Shown: positions 46,248 to 54,041 of the stretch, piece after piece
How the letters are laid out: each line of letters opens with the position of its first letter
Numbering within the stretch: position 1 is the first letter of the stretch
Source of the DNA: Curvibacter delicatus NBRC 14919
GTDB lineage: Bacteria > Pseudomonadota > Gammaproteobacteria > Burkholderiales > Burkholderiaceae_C
Length of the DNA stretch: 64,000 bases
Assembly (NCBI RefSeq): GCF_001592265.1
Contig: NZ_BCWP01000014.1
Span: 1 to 64,000, forward strand
Direction: 5' to 3'
Notes under the pieces: generated by a model
What the model was told of the DNA's origin: nothing
Database searches by the model: none
The model's input: only the letters and a program-made list of their open reading frames with translations
Program-made: the position numbers and the translations under genes

Positions 46248-47390
46248 ATGTCCAAGTCATTTCTGAACCGGCGCCACCTGCTGACAAGCGCCGCCGGACT
46301 CCCCTTTTTCACGGCGCAGCCTGCCTGGGCGCAAGCGCTCAAGCAACTCCCGCCCTCTCGCGGTATGAGCATTGCTCAGATCGTGGACACCTCGGCAACA
46401 CAGCAGGACGTCTCACGCGACTTCCTGATCGGCTCGCGAGCGGCCTGGCTGGACATCAACGCCCGGGGGGGCATACGCGGCAGACCGGTCCAGCACACGG
46501 TGCTCGAAGTGGACGGCAGCATGCCCAGTCTGCGAGCCGCCCTGGAGAGCATCCGGATGCAGACCCACTGTCTTGCGCTTTGCGGCACCGTGGGTGACAA
46601 GACCGCCACACAACTGGTGCAGTTATTGCGTCAGGAGCAACTCGACCTCGCCCATGCCGCCCCCTGGTTGCACAACGCGGATGGGCAAGGAGAGCAGACC
46701 TTCTGCATCTTCGCCTCCCGCCAAGAGCAGATTGCCCATGCCTTGAAATCGCTATCAGCCAATGGCGTAGCGGAGCTCGGCGCGGTCTACGCCACGGCAC
46801 AAGAAAACGCCTTGTACCGCACCGATGTCGAGCGCGCCGCGGCTGACCTGAAGCTCCGGCTCACGAACTATCCGCTCAACGGCTCCTCTTTACGACAAGC
46901 CGGCATGAGCCTGAACAACAACACGCCGGCCATCTTGCTTTTCCTCGGTGGCACCCCCGAACTGGCCCAGTTCACCCAAGGCATGGAGAAACAAACTCGC
47001 CAGCGCTACGTCATTGCGCTGGCCGACGTCAACCTGCAGACCATGGCGCAACTCGGCGCGACCCGCAACACGCCCGTGGTGGCCACTCAGGTCGTGCCCA
47101 TGGTGAATGCCGGCCTGCCTGTGGTCCGCGCTTACCGCGAAACGCTCGCACGGCTGTTTGACGAAGCCCCGACCGCCTTGAGTCTGGCTGGTTTCATCGC
47201 CGCACGCTACACGCAGGAAGTATTGCAAACCATTGAAGCCACGCCAACCCGGCAAAACACATTGCAGGCCTTCCAGCGCCGCACACCACTGGACCTGGGC
47301 GGTTTTCGCATCAGTTTCAACGGACAACGACGTGGCAGCCCTTATGTGACGCAGAGCATGCTGAGCCAGGATGGCCGCATTGTTGGCTGA
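46248..47390 (+). CDS. Periplasmic binding protein, branched-chain amino acid type
   Basis: This is a Peripla_BP_6-like protein of 380 aa from ATG 46248. A twin-arginine-like signal (NRRHLLTSAAGLPFFTAQPAWAQA) precedes the mature fold. Typical segments are WLDINARGGIRGRPVQHTVLEVDG and CGTVGDKTATQLVQLL. No transporter genes lie beside it, so it may be a sensor or orphan receptor. It is divergent from pstS, and the 214-base gap holds the Pho boxes, so joint control is possible but unproven. The in-frame upstream start at 46152 would run through the Pho-box region and is rejected. Confidence 0.82.
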   Translation: MSKSFLNRRHLLTSAAGLPFFTAQPAWAQALKQLPPSRGMSIAQIVDTSATQQDVSRDFLIGSRAAWLDINARGGIRGRPVQHTVLEVDGSMPSLRAALESIRMQTHCLALCGTVGDKTATQLVQLLRQEQLDLAHAAPWLHNADGQGEQTFCIFASRQEQIAHALKSLSANGVAELGAVYATAQENALYRTDVERAAADLKLRLTNYPLNGSSLRQAGMSLNNNTPAILLFLGGTPELAQFTQGMEKQTRQRYVIALADVNLQTMAQLGATRNTPVVATQVVPMVNAGLPVVRAYRETLARLFDEAPTALSLAGFIAARYTQEVLQTIEATPTRQNTLQAFQRRTPLDLGGFRISFNGQRRGSPYVTQSMLSQDGRIVG

Positions 47391-47451
47391 AGCACCTCTC
47401 AGGGCTGGGGGTTGCCAATGCTATGCTGCCCGACCAGAATGAATTGACACC

Positions 47452-48948
47452 ATGCAAAACGGAACCCGCCTCGCCGCCGTAGACCTCGGCTCCAACAGCT
47501 TTCGACTTGAAATCGGCTACCTCGACCATGGCCAGATCCAGCGAACCGAGTACCTCAAGGAAACCGTGCGGCAGGGTAACGGCCTGGACGAGAACCGCAA
47601 CCTGTCGCGGCAAGCCATGCAGCGCGGCTGGGACTGCCTGGCCCGCTTCGGCGAGCGCCTGGCTGGGTTCCGCAAGCACCAGGTACGCGCCGTGGCGACC
47701 CAGACCCTGCGCGAAGCTCGCAACCGGGATGAATTCCTGGCACGGGCGACCGAGATCCTGGGCTTTCCTATTGATGTGATCTCCGGTCACGAAGAGGCCC
47801 GCCTGATCTACCAGGGGGTTGCCCACCTGTTGCCCCAGTCAAACGAACATCGGCTGGTCGTGGACATCGGTGGCCGTTCGACCGAACTGATCCTCGGGCG
47901 CGCCTACGAAGCCCGCTTCATGGAGTCGTTTCGTGTCGGCAGCGTTGCCTGGTCGATGCGCTACTTTCCCGACGGCCTCTTTACCGCGCAGGCCTTCGAG
48001 ACCGCCGAGGTGGCGGCCAAAGCCGTCCTGGACGAGGCCCTCAACACATTCCGCCCGGACGCATGGGAGGTGGCCTATGGCTCTTCCGGCACCGTCGGCG
48101 CTGTCAGCGACATCCTGATGGAAGCCGGCTGGCCGGAGGGTCGCGTGACCCGCGACGGTCTCGACTGGCTGCTGGAACGCCTGCTCAAGGCGCAAAGCGC
48201 TGACAAGGTCCGCCTGGAAGGCATGAAAGAAGACCGCCGTGCGGTGATTGGCGGCGGAGTCAGCGTGCTGCGGGCCGTGTTTGATCTGCTGTCCATCAAG
48301 GAAATGCACGTGGCCCAGGGTGCACTGCGACATGGCGCCTTGTACGACCTGCTTGATCGCGAACAGGAACAGACCGATCAGCGCCATGCCAGCGTCAATC
48401 GCCTGTCAAGCAAATTCAATATTGATCTGTCCCAGGCACAACGGGTCAGCAAGGCGGCACGCCACCTGTTTCGCCTGATGGCGAGTGAATTCCCCGCCAG
48501 CGTGATGGACCGGCACCAGCGCAAGCTCGGCTGGGCAGCACAGCTGCATGAAATCGGCAGCGTGATTTCGCACAGCGACTACCACAAGCACGGCGCCTAT
48601 ATTCTGGACAACACCGACGCCGCCGGCTTCACCATGCCCGAACTGCACCGGCTCAGCCTGTTGGTGCTGGGACACCGGGGCAAACTTCGCAAGCTGGACA
48701 TGGACTTCGAAGACGATGTCTTCGTCAGACAACTGCTGGCCTTGCGTCTGGCGGTTCTGTTGTGCCATGCACGCCGGGATCCCGACTTGCAAGGCATGAT
48801 GCTGCAATTCAATCAGCCCCACCGCCTGGCCCTGAACTGCCGGCCGGGCTGGCGCGAGGCCTACCCGCAATCCGCCCATCTGCTCAATGAAGAGCTGCTG
48901 GCCTGGCAGAAGACACCCTGGACGCTGACGTTCAGCGAACGCAATTAG
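47452..48948 (+). CDS. ppx: Exopolyphosphatase (Ppx/GppA family)
   Basis: Ppx removes terminal phosphates from polyphosphate; GppA relatives hydrolyse pppGpp. The protein has 498 aa. The ASKHA-fold phosphate loops are LAAVDLGSNSFRLEIG and RLVVDIGGRSTELILG, with the active-site SGHEEARLIYQGV between them and VIGGGVSVLRAVFDLL later. The C-terminal half (about 310-498) is a helical HD-like domain (LHEIGSVISHSDYHKHGAYIL). Its length matches Ppx. It converges end to end with the EAL-GGDEF gene. Confidence 0.93.
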   Translation: MQNGTRLAAVDLGSNSFRLEIGYLDHGQIQRTEYLKETVRQGNGLDENRNLSRQAMQRGWDCLARFGERLAGFRKHQVRAVATQTLREARNRDEFLARATEILGFPIDVISGHEEARLIYQGVAHLLPQSNEHRLVVDIGGRSTELILGRAYEARFMESFRVGSVAWSMRYFPDGLFTAQAFETAEVAAKAVLDEALNTFRPDAWEVAYGSSGTVGAVSDILMEAGWPEGRVTRDGLDWLLERLLKAQSADKVRLEGMKEDRRAVIGGGVSVLRAVFDLLSIKEMHVAQGALRHGALYDLLDREQEQTDQRHASVNRLSSKFNIDLSQAQRVSKAARHLFRLMASEFPASVMDRHQRKLGWAAQLHEIGSVISHSDYHKHGAYILDNTDAAGFTMPELHRLSLLVLGHRGKLRKLDMDFEDDVFVRQLLALRLAVLLCHARRDPDLQGMMLQFNQPHRLALNCRPGWREAYPQSAHLLNEELLAWQKTPWTLTFSERN

Positions 48949-50826
48949 TCAGACACGCTCCAACGCCGGCTCGCCGCGGACAAACAGCCCGCCTCCATTC
49001 ATCTTGGCTTCATGCTTGGCCAACGCGGCCAGGGTGGCCACCTCTTCTTCGTCCCGCAAGGCATGTGCGCCCACCCGAACCGCACCAATGGAAAGCGTCG
49101 TGCAGGGGAAGAATCGCATCACGCCATGCCGGTCCTCAGCATGAATGCCGCCGCATAAACGAGCGGCCTCGTCGAACAGGTCGCGGGCCTTGAAGGCGAA
49201 CTCGCTGACGATGAGCTCGCAGCGCCGCCGCCATTCCTCGCTCTGGAACAGGATCAGGAAGTCGTCGCCTCCGACATGGCCCACAAAATCACGCTGCGGG
49301 TCGCAATGGGTCACGGCCAGTTGCGCCAGCAAGCGGATCATCTCATCACCACGCCAATAGCCGTAATGGTCATTGAAGGGCTTGAAGTTGTTCATGTCGA
49401 GGTAACACGCCACAAACTCCGCGCCTCCCTCCAGCAGACGCTTGATGTGCAGGCTGATCGGGATATTGCCCGGCAGGAACGTGAGCGGATTGGCATGACG
49501 TGCCGCCTCCAGCCGCAGCTCGGTCACCGAACGCACCAGTTGGTCGCCCGTGCCCAGACCGATATAACGCCCGTTCTCGGTCACGATGAAACCATCCGTC
49601 AGGTAGCGCTGATCCTGCGAGGTCAGAATGCCGATCAGCTCATCAATGTCGTGGTTGCGCTCAATCAGGCGTGGTGAATGGTTCGCGTACTGCATGCAGG
49701 ATTTCTTGCCAAAGATCTCCCTGAAATACAGGGTGGCATAGTGATCCATGAAATGCTGACGGTTGATGATGGCCACCGGCTGGTTGTTGTCCACTACGGC
49801 AATGGCATGCAATTCCGGACGGGCCATCAGAATGGCCGCCACTTCATCGTTGCTGGTCTTCTGACTGACGCACGGCGCATGTATCAACGACAGGTGCCGC
49901 AGGTGCCCCAGACGGGAAATATGCCGCTGCTCGGGCATCACGGCCACACGCGAGTCCTGCAGCACGTCGATCGCATCGCTGCGAATGCTGGGCAGCACCA
50001 CGTTGGAGGGCCGCCCCAGAAAATAGCCCTGGCCATAGGCAATCCCCAAGTCGCGCAGCACCCGTAAGTCGTCTTCATTCTCAATGCCCTCGGCCACCAG
50101 GGCGGTGCCGAAAATCTCGGCGATCTGCATCAGCGCCTGGAGCGTCTTGAGGTTGTCGGCATGACCGCTGATGCTGCGACTGAAATACTTGTCGATCTTC
50201 ACGATGTCCGGCTTGATCTGAGACCACAGGCGCAGGCTGGAACGGCCATCACCAAAATCATCCAGCGCCAGGAACAGACCTGTGCTGTGCAACTCCTTCA
50301 CCAGTTCCGCCAGCGCCTGCATGTCGGCGACGCGTTCGTGCTCGGTGATCTCCAGCACCACCATGCGCGGGGATACGCCTAGATCACGCACACACTTGCT
50401 GAAACAGGTGCATCCGCCTTGCTCGACCAGACTGAGCAAGGCATTGGCGCTGATGTTCAGGAACAGGCGCCCAGGCTGCTTGAGCTGCCCCCATTGCTTG
50501 AGCGCCGTGAAAAGGCAGAAAAATTCAAGCTCATGCAACAGCCCCTCGTCCTGCGCCGCCTGCAGCAGGGCATCAGCGCTGTGCAACGTGGATTCATGCG
50601 GTCCGCGGATCAGCGCTTCATGGCCATAGATGGCTCCGTCCTTCAGGTCCGCAATCGGCTGGAAGACGGAGTGCAAGCCATCGTTGCGGATCAGTTGAGC
50701 CAACGGGCCATCTCCCCTGATCACGTCCGGCAGGACCTTCCCCATCAGCAGGCAAATCGGATCGCTCATCTCGTGCTGCTCCATTGCTATCGCAACTTCT
50801 GGCCAGTCTTCCAACAGTTCTTCCAA
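48949..50826 (-). CDS. EAL-CBS-GGDEF protein (c-di-GMP turnover)
   Basis: This 625-aa cytoplasmic protein has an EAL phosphodiesterase domain (about 45-285), a CBS pair (about 310-440) and a C-terminal GGDEF domain (about 455-620). EAL catalytic features look complete: GHEALIRGP (Glu70), LFLNISANAL, VVLEITEHE, LALDDFGDG, DIVKIDKYF and VAEGIENEDD. The GGDEF signature is GHVGGDDFLILF, with Asp in place of Glu, so cyclase activity is doubtful and the domain may bind GTP. The start is uncertain: TTG 50826 has GGAG at good spacing; ATG 50784 or 50769 are alternatives. A Pho-box-like array lies about 70-90 bases upstream, tying it to phosphate limitation. Confidence 0.9.
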   Translation of the reverse strand: MEELLEDWPEVAIAMEQHEMSDPICLLMGKVLPDVIRGDGPLAQLIRNDGLHSVFQPIADLKDGAIYGHEALIRGPHESTLHSADALLQAAQDEGLLHELEFFCLFTALKQWGQLKQPGRLFLNISANALLSLVEQGGCTCFSKCVRDLGVSPRMVVLEITEHERVADMQALAELVKELHSTGLFLALDDFGDGRSSLRLWSQIKPDIVKIDKYFSRSISGHADNLKTLQALMQIAEIFGTALVAEGIENEDDLRVLRDLGIAYGQGYFLGRPSNVVLPSIRSDAIDVLQDSRVAVMPEQRHISRLGHLRHLSLIHAPCVSQKTSNDEVAAILMARPELHAIAVVDNNQPVAIINRQHFMDHYATLYFREIFGKKSCMQYANHSPRLIERNHDIDELIGILTSQDQRYLTDGFIVTENGRYIGLGTGDQLVRSVTELRLEAARHANPLTFLPGNIPISLHIKRLLEGGAEFVACYLDMNNFKPFNDHYGYWRGDEMIRLLAQLAVTHCDPQRDFVGHVGGDDFLILFQSEEWRRRCELIVSEFAFKARDLFDEAARLCGGIHAEDRHGVMRFFPCTTLSIGAVRVGAHALRDEEEVATLAALAKHEAKMNGGGLFVRGEPALERV

Positions 50827-50885
50827 AACATCTCCGCCGGCAAAAGCCAGCCCCCCTTGGCACCCCCCCTACTTTGCTTGCTGAA

Positions 50886-50914
50886 GATGAATGTTTCATG
50901 ACATCTTCATGACG
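50886..50914 (-). promoter_or_regulatory. Pho-box-like array before the EAL-GGDEF gene
   Basis: On the minus strand the order is CGTCATG-AAGA-TGTCATG-AAAC-ATTCATC, three 7-mers at exact 11-bp steps. The first two units match the PhoB consensus well and the third weakly. The array lies about 60-90 bases before the predicted start. Confidence 0.6.
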
Positions 50915-51000
50915 GTCGCATCAGTGCCATCGTTCAGCGCTTGTGCGTGAAAAAACAACGGTATAAACTGTTTTCAAATTTTCAGAGAGGAACCCAACAC

Positions 51001-51384
51001 ATGGCAACTGTCACCAGAAAACCCACAACGACCAAGACGGCCAAAGCCCCAGTCAAATCCAGCCCGTTGGCGGCCAAGAAGGCGCCCCAGTTGCGCAAAG
51101 CCGCACCGGCGGCCCCGGCGAAACCGGCCCCTGTGACGCCTCAAGCCAAGATCGCCAAACCGAAAAAGCCGAAACTGGTTCGCGACAGCTTCACCATCCC
51201 GAAGCTTGAATATGTCGTGCTTGATGAGTTGAAACTGCGTGCCGCCAAACTGGCACATCCAGTCAAGAAGAGTGAGCTGCTGCGCGCCGGCATCAAGGCG
51301 CTGACCGGCATGTCCGATGCGGCCCTGCTTGCTGCCCTCAAGGCCGTTCCCACCATCAAGACCGGTCGCCCCAAGAAGGCTTGA
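51001..51384 (+). CDS. Lys/Ala/Pro-rich protein, possibly DNA-binding
   Basis: This 127-aa protein starts at ATG 51001 with GAGAGGAA about 8 bases upstream. The first 60 residues are a low-complexity basic tail rich in Lys, Ala, Pro and Thr, like the tails of histone H1-like bacterial proteins. The rest (about 62-115: DSFTIPKLEYVVLDELKLRAAKLAHPVKKSELLRAGIKAL, split) is compact and helical. It has the look of a ribbon-helix-helix unit, with a short strand then two helices. It ends in GRPKKA, an AT-hook-like GRP core. A TATAAA at 50962-50967 may be its -10. The function is unknown; a nucleoid role is inferred. Confidence 0.65.
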   Translation: MATVTRKPTTTKTAKAPVKSSPLAAKKAPQLRKAAPAAPAKPAPVTPQAKIAKPKKPKLVRDSFTIPKLEYVVLDELKLRAAKLAHPVKKSELLRAGIKALTGMSDAALLAALKAVPTIKTGRPKKA

Positions 51385-51405
51385 GCCCGCCTCCTGCCAG
51401 ATGTC

Positions 51406-51867
51406 TTACAGCACCTCGGGGGACTGGACCGTCAGCAGCACGGTCTGGGCAACGCCATCGCGTTGCCGGTGGCGCAACCACCAGACAGCACCTTTGCGCA
51501 CCGCGCAGTCGCTGGCCTGCATGCCAAGCAGTTGCGCAATGGCCTGCCCCAGCATCGGCTGATGGCCCACGATCAAGGTCGTGGTCTTGGCCTGCGGCCA
51601 TTGCACCAGCTCCAGCAGCTGTGCCACCGAACCGTCAGGCGCGAGTTCATCGCGCAGCTTGTACTTGCGTCCCAAGGCCAACGCGGTCTGCTCCGTCCTG
51701 CGTGCCGGACTGACCAGCACGCGGGCACCTTCGGGTAATTGGCGGTCAAGCCAGCTGGCCATGCGCGCGGCCTGTTTCTCGCCCCGAGGCGTGAGTGAAC
51801 GCTCCAGGTCGTTGCAGCCCGGCACCCAGTCGTGGGCTTCCGCATAACGCCACAAGACCAGGTCCAT
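51406..51867 (-). CDS. sixA: SixA-like histidine phosphatase, catalytic His replaced
   Basis: This 153-aa member of the phosphoglycerate-mutase-like superfamily starts at ATG 51867, two bases after the ppk stop. SixA removes phosphate from histidine phosphotransfer domains. The family motif should read R-H-G/A near residue 8; here it is LVLWRYAEAHD, so the phospho-accepting His is Tyr8 (codon TAT). The other catalytic parts remain: Arg in VLVSPARRTEQTA, Glu in the following segment, and the second His in LIVGHQPMLGQ. Either the enzyme is inactive or the role has changed. The ppk-sixA pairing is common in related bacteria. Confidence 0.88.
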   Translation of the reverse strand: MDLVLWRYAEAHDWVPGCNDLERSLTPRGEKQAARMASWLDRQLPEGARVLVSPARRTEQTALALGRKYKLRDELAPDGSVAQLLELVQWPQAKTTTLIVGHQPMLGQAIAQLLGMQASDCAVRKGAVWWLRHRQRDGVAQTVLLTVQSPEVL

Positions 51868-51869
51868 GA

Positions 51870-53972
51870 TCAAGCCTTGCCGCGAGCCTCGCGCGCGGCA
51901 TAACGCGCCATCAAGGCGTTCTGGGCGCTGATGGCCTGCCGCACCCCGGACGGGTGCGTACGCACATAGCGGCCGTCAGGCTGCAGGTCCCAGGCATCGA
52001 GGCTGTCATGCAGTCCCGCCACCAGGCATTCGTCCACGATACGCTGACGCAGCACCGGGTCCATGACCGGCCAGGCCAGTTCGACCCGACGCAGCATGTT
52101 GCGGTTCATCCAGTCGGCACTCGACAGGTAAAGTTCCTCGGTCTCCCCTTGTCCAAAGTAGAAGACTCGCGCGTGCTCCAGAAAACGTCCGATGATCGAA
52201 CGGACCCGGATGTTGTCGGTTTCGCCGGGCACTTGCGCCGGCAGCATGCACGCGCCACGGACGATGAGATCAATCCTGACGCCGCATTTGCCGGCCGCAA
52301 TCAGGGCACGGATCAAGGCTTCATCGGTCAGCGCATTCATCTTGGCCACAATGCGGGCCGGCTGGCCGGCTGCGGCGGCCACCCCCAGGCTTTCGATCTT
52401 TTCCAGCAGCTTGCGGTGCAGCTGGAGCGGCGCCATCCACAGACGGTTCATGCGGGGCAGCCGGCTTTGTCCAGCCAAGTGGATGAAGACGTGCTCGATG
52501 TCCGCCGTCAGCGCGGCATCGGCCGTCAGGTGGCTGATATCGGTATAGAAGCGGGCCGTCACCGGGTTGTAGTTGCCGGTGGACAAGTGCGCATAACGCT
52601 TGAAGTGCTTGCCCTCGCGCCGCGTGACCAGCATCATCTTGGCATGGGTCTTGAGCCCCACCACGCCGTACACAACCTGCACCCCGATGGACTCGAGCTT
52701 CTCGGCCCAGTTGATATTGACTTCCTCGTCGAAACGGGCCTTGAGCTCCAGCACGACGGTGACTTCCTTGCCACGCCGCACGGCCTCGCGCAGCAGCTCC
52801 ATCAGCTCGGAGTTCGAACCCGTGCGGTAGATGGTCTGCTTGATGGCCATGACCTGCGGGTCATCCACCGCCTCACGCAAAAAAGCCAGCACACCATCAA
52901 AACTCTCGTAAGGCTGATGGATGAGCACATCGCCCCGTTTGAGCTGCTCGAAGATCGGCTGGTCACGCCCCAGCTGTCGAGGGTAAGACGCCTTGTACGG
53001 CGGGAAACGCAGATGGGGTTCATCGACCAGGTCCACCAGCTGGTTCAGCCGTACCAGATTGACGGGGCCGTGAACGCGAAAGAGTGCACCTTCGGGCAAG
53101 CCGAACTGTTTGAGCAGGAAACTGGCCAGGTACTCGGAGCAGCCGGCAGAGACCTCCAGCCGGACCGCCTGCCCGTAATGGCGATGCTGCAGCCCTTGAC
53201 GCAAGGCGGTACGCAGGTTCTTCACGTCTTCTTCGTCCACTGCCAGATCGGAGTGGCGCGTCACACGGAACTGCGAAAACTGACTCACTTCCCGCCCCGG
53301 GAACAGCTCGGCCAGATGGGCACGGATCACACTGGAGAGCGAGACAAACAGCGTGCGCTTGCCACACAACTTGTCCGGCAGGCGGATGAGGCGCGGCAGC
53401 ACACGCGGCACCTTGACGATGGCCACATCGTTCTCGCGCCCGAAAGCGTCATGCCCGACCAGCCGGACAATGAAATTCAGCGACTTGTTCGCCACCTGCG
53501 GAAACGGGTGCGAAGGGTCCAGCCCGACCGGAATCAACAGCGGGCGGACATCGCTCTCGAAATACTGCTTGACCCAGCGCCGTTGCGCGACATTGCGCTC
53601 ACCATGCGAGAGGATCCGGATCCCCTGCTTTTCAAACGCCGGGATGAGCTCGTCGTTGTACAACGCATACTGACGATCCACCAGCTCATGGATGGCGGCC
53701 GAAAGCTGATCAAACGACTCTTCCGTGTAGAGCCCTTCCTGGTCATGCCCCTGTTTGGCACTCAGGTGGGGCTCGGCCCGCACCTCAAAGAACTCATCCA
53801 GGTTGGATGAAACGATGCACAAATAACGCAGACGTTCCAGCAAAGGCACATCGCTGCGGCAAGCCCAGTCGAAGACGCGCCAGTTGAAGGCCAGAATGCT
53901 ATGGTCCCTGTCCAGCAGGGTAAGCGGTTTCGACTCAACGCTCGATTTCGTTTCACTGACGGGAGACAACAT
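51870..53972 (-). CDS. ppk: Polyphosphate kinase 1
   Basis: Ppk reversibly polymerises the gamma-phosphate of ATP into polyphosphate. The protein has 700 aa, the normal length. The N-terminal domain (LLDRDHSILAFNWRVFDWA) is followed by the head domain (SSNLDEFFEVR) and two phospholipase-D-like catalytic domains. The phosphorylated His is in GLKTHAKMMLVTRREG, with a second His in RYAHLSTGNYNPVTARFYTD. A three-unit Pho box overlapping the end of agt lies about 40-70 bases upstream. It is the first gene of ppk-sixA. Confidence 0.97.
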   Translation of the reverse strand: MLSPVSETKSSVESKPLTLLDRDHSILAFNWRVFDWACRSDVPLLERLRYLCIVSSNLDEFFEVRAEPHLSAKQGHDQEGLYTEESFDQLSAAIHELVDRQYALYNDELIPAFEKQGIRILSHGERNVAQRRWVKQYFESDVRPLLIPVGLDPSHPFPQVANKSLNFIVRLVGHDAFGRENDVAIVKVPRVLPRLIRLPDKLCGKRTLFVSLSSVIRAHLAELFPGREVSQFSQFRVTRHSDLAVDEEDVKNLRTALRQGLQHRHYGQAVRLEVSAGCSEYLASFLLKQFGLPEGALFRVHGPVNLVRLNQLVDLVDEPHLRFPPYKASYPRQLGRDQPIFEQLKRGDVLIHQPYESFDGVLAFLREAVDDPQVMAIKQTIYRTGSNSELMELLREAVRRGKEVTVVLELKARFDEEVNINWAEKLESIGVQVVYGVVGLKTHAKMMLVTRREGKHFKRYAHLSTGNYNPVTARFYTDISHLTADAALTADIEHVFIHLAGQSRLPRMNRLWMAPLQLHRKLLEKIESLGVAAAAGQPARIVAKMNALTDEALIRALIAAGKCGVRIDLIVRGACMLPAQVPGETDNIRVRSIIGRFLEHARVFYFGQGETEELYLSSADWMNRNMLRRVELAWPVMDPVLRQRIVDECLVAGLHDSLDAWDLQPDGRYVRTHPSGVRQAISAQNALMARYAAREARGKA

Positions 53973-54012
53973 CGGATCCTGACGGTTTTATTACGTTTCA
54001 GTGGCGAATTCT

Positions 54013-54041
54013 TTACACATTTGATGACAAAGACGTGACAG
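54013..54041 (-). promoter_or_regulatory. Pho box upstream of ppk, inside agt 3' end
   Basis: On the minus strand the order is CTGTCAC-GTCT-TTGTCAT-CAAA-TGTGTAA, three units at 11-bp steps, the first two close to consensus CTGTCAT. The last unit includes the agt stop codon TAA. The ppk ATG is 41 bases beyond, so the array is at promoter distance. Confidence 0.75.

Noticed and set aside
46748-46775. Possible further GCTAT...GTAGC palindrome inside the orphan binding-protein gene
   Set aside because: The spacer is 11 bases, not 7, and the arms do not match, so it does not belong to the family.
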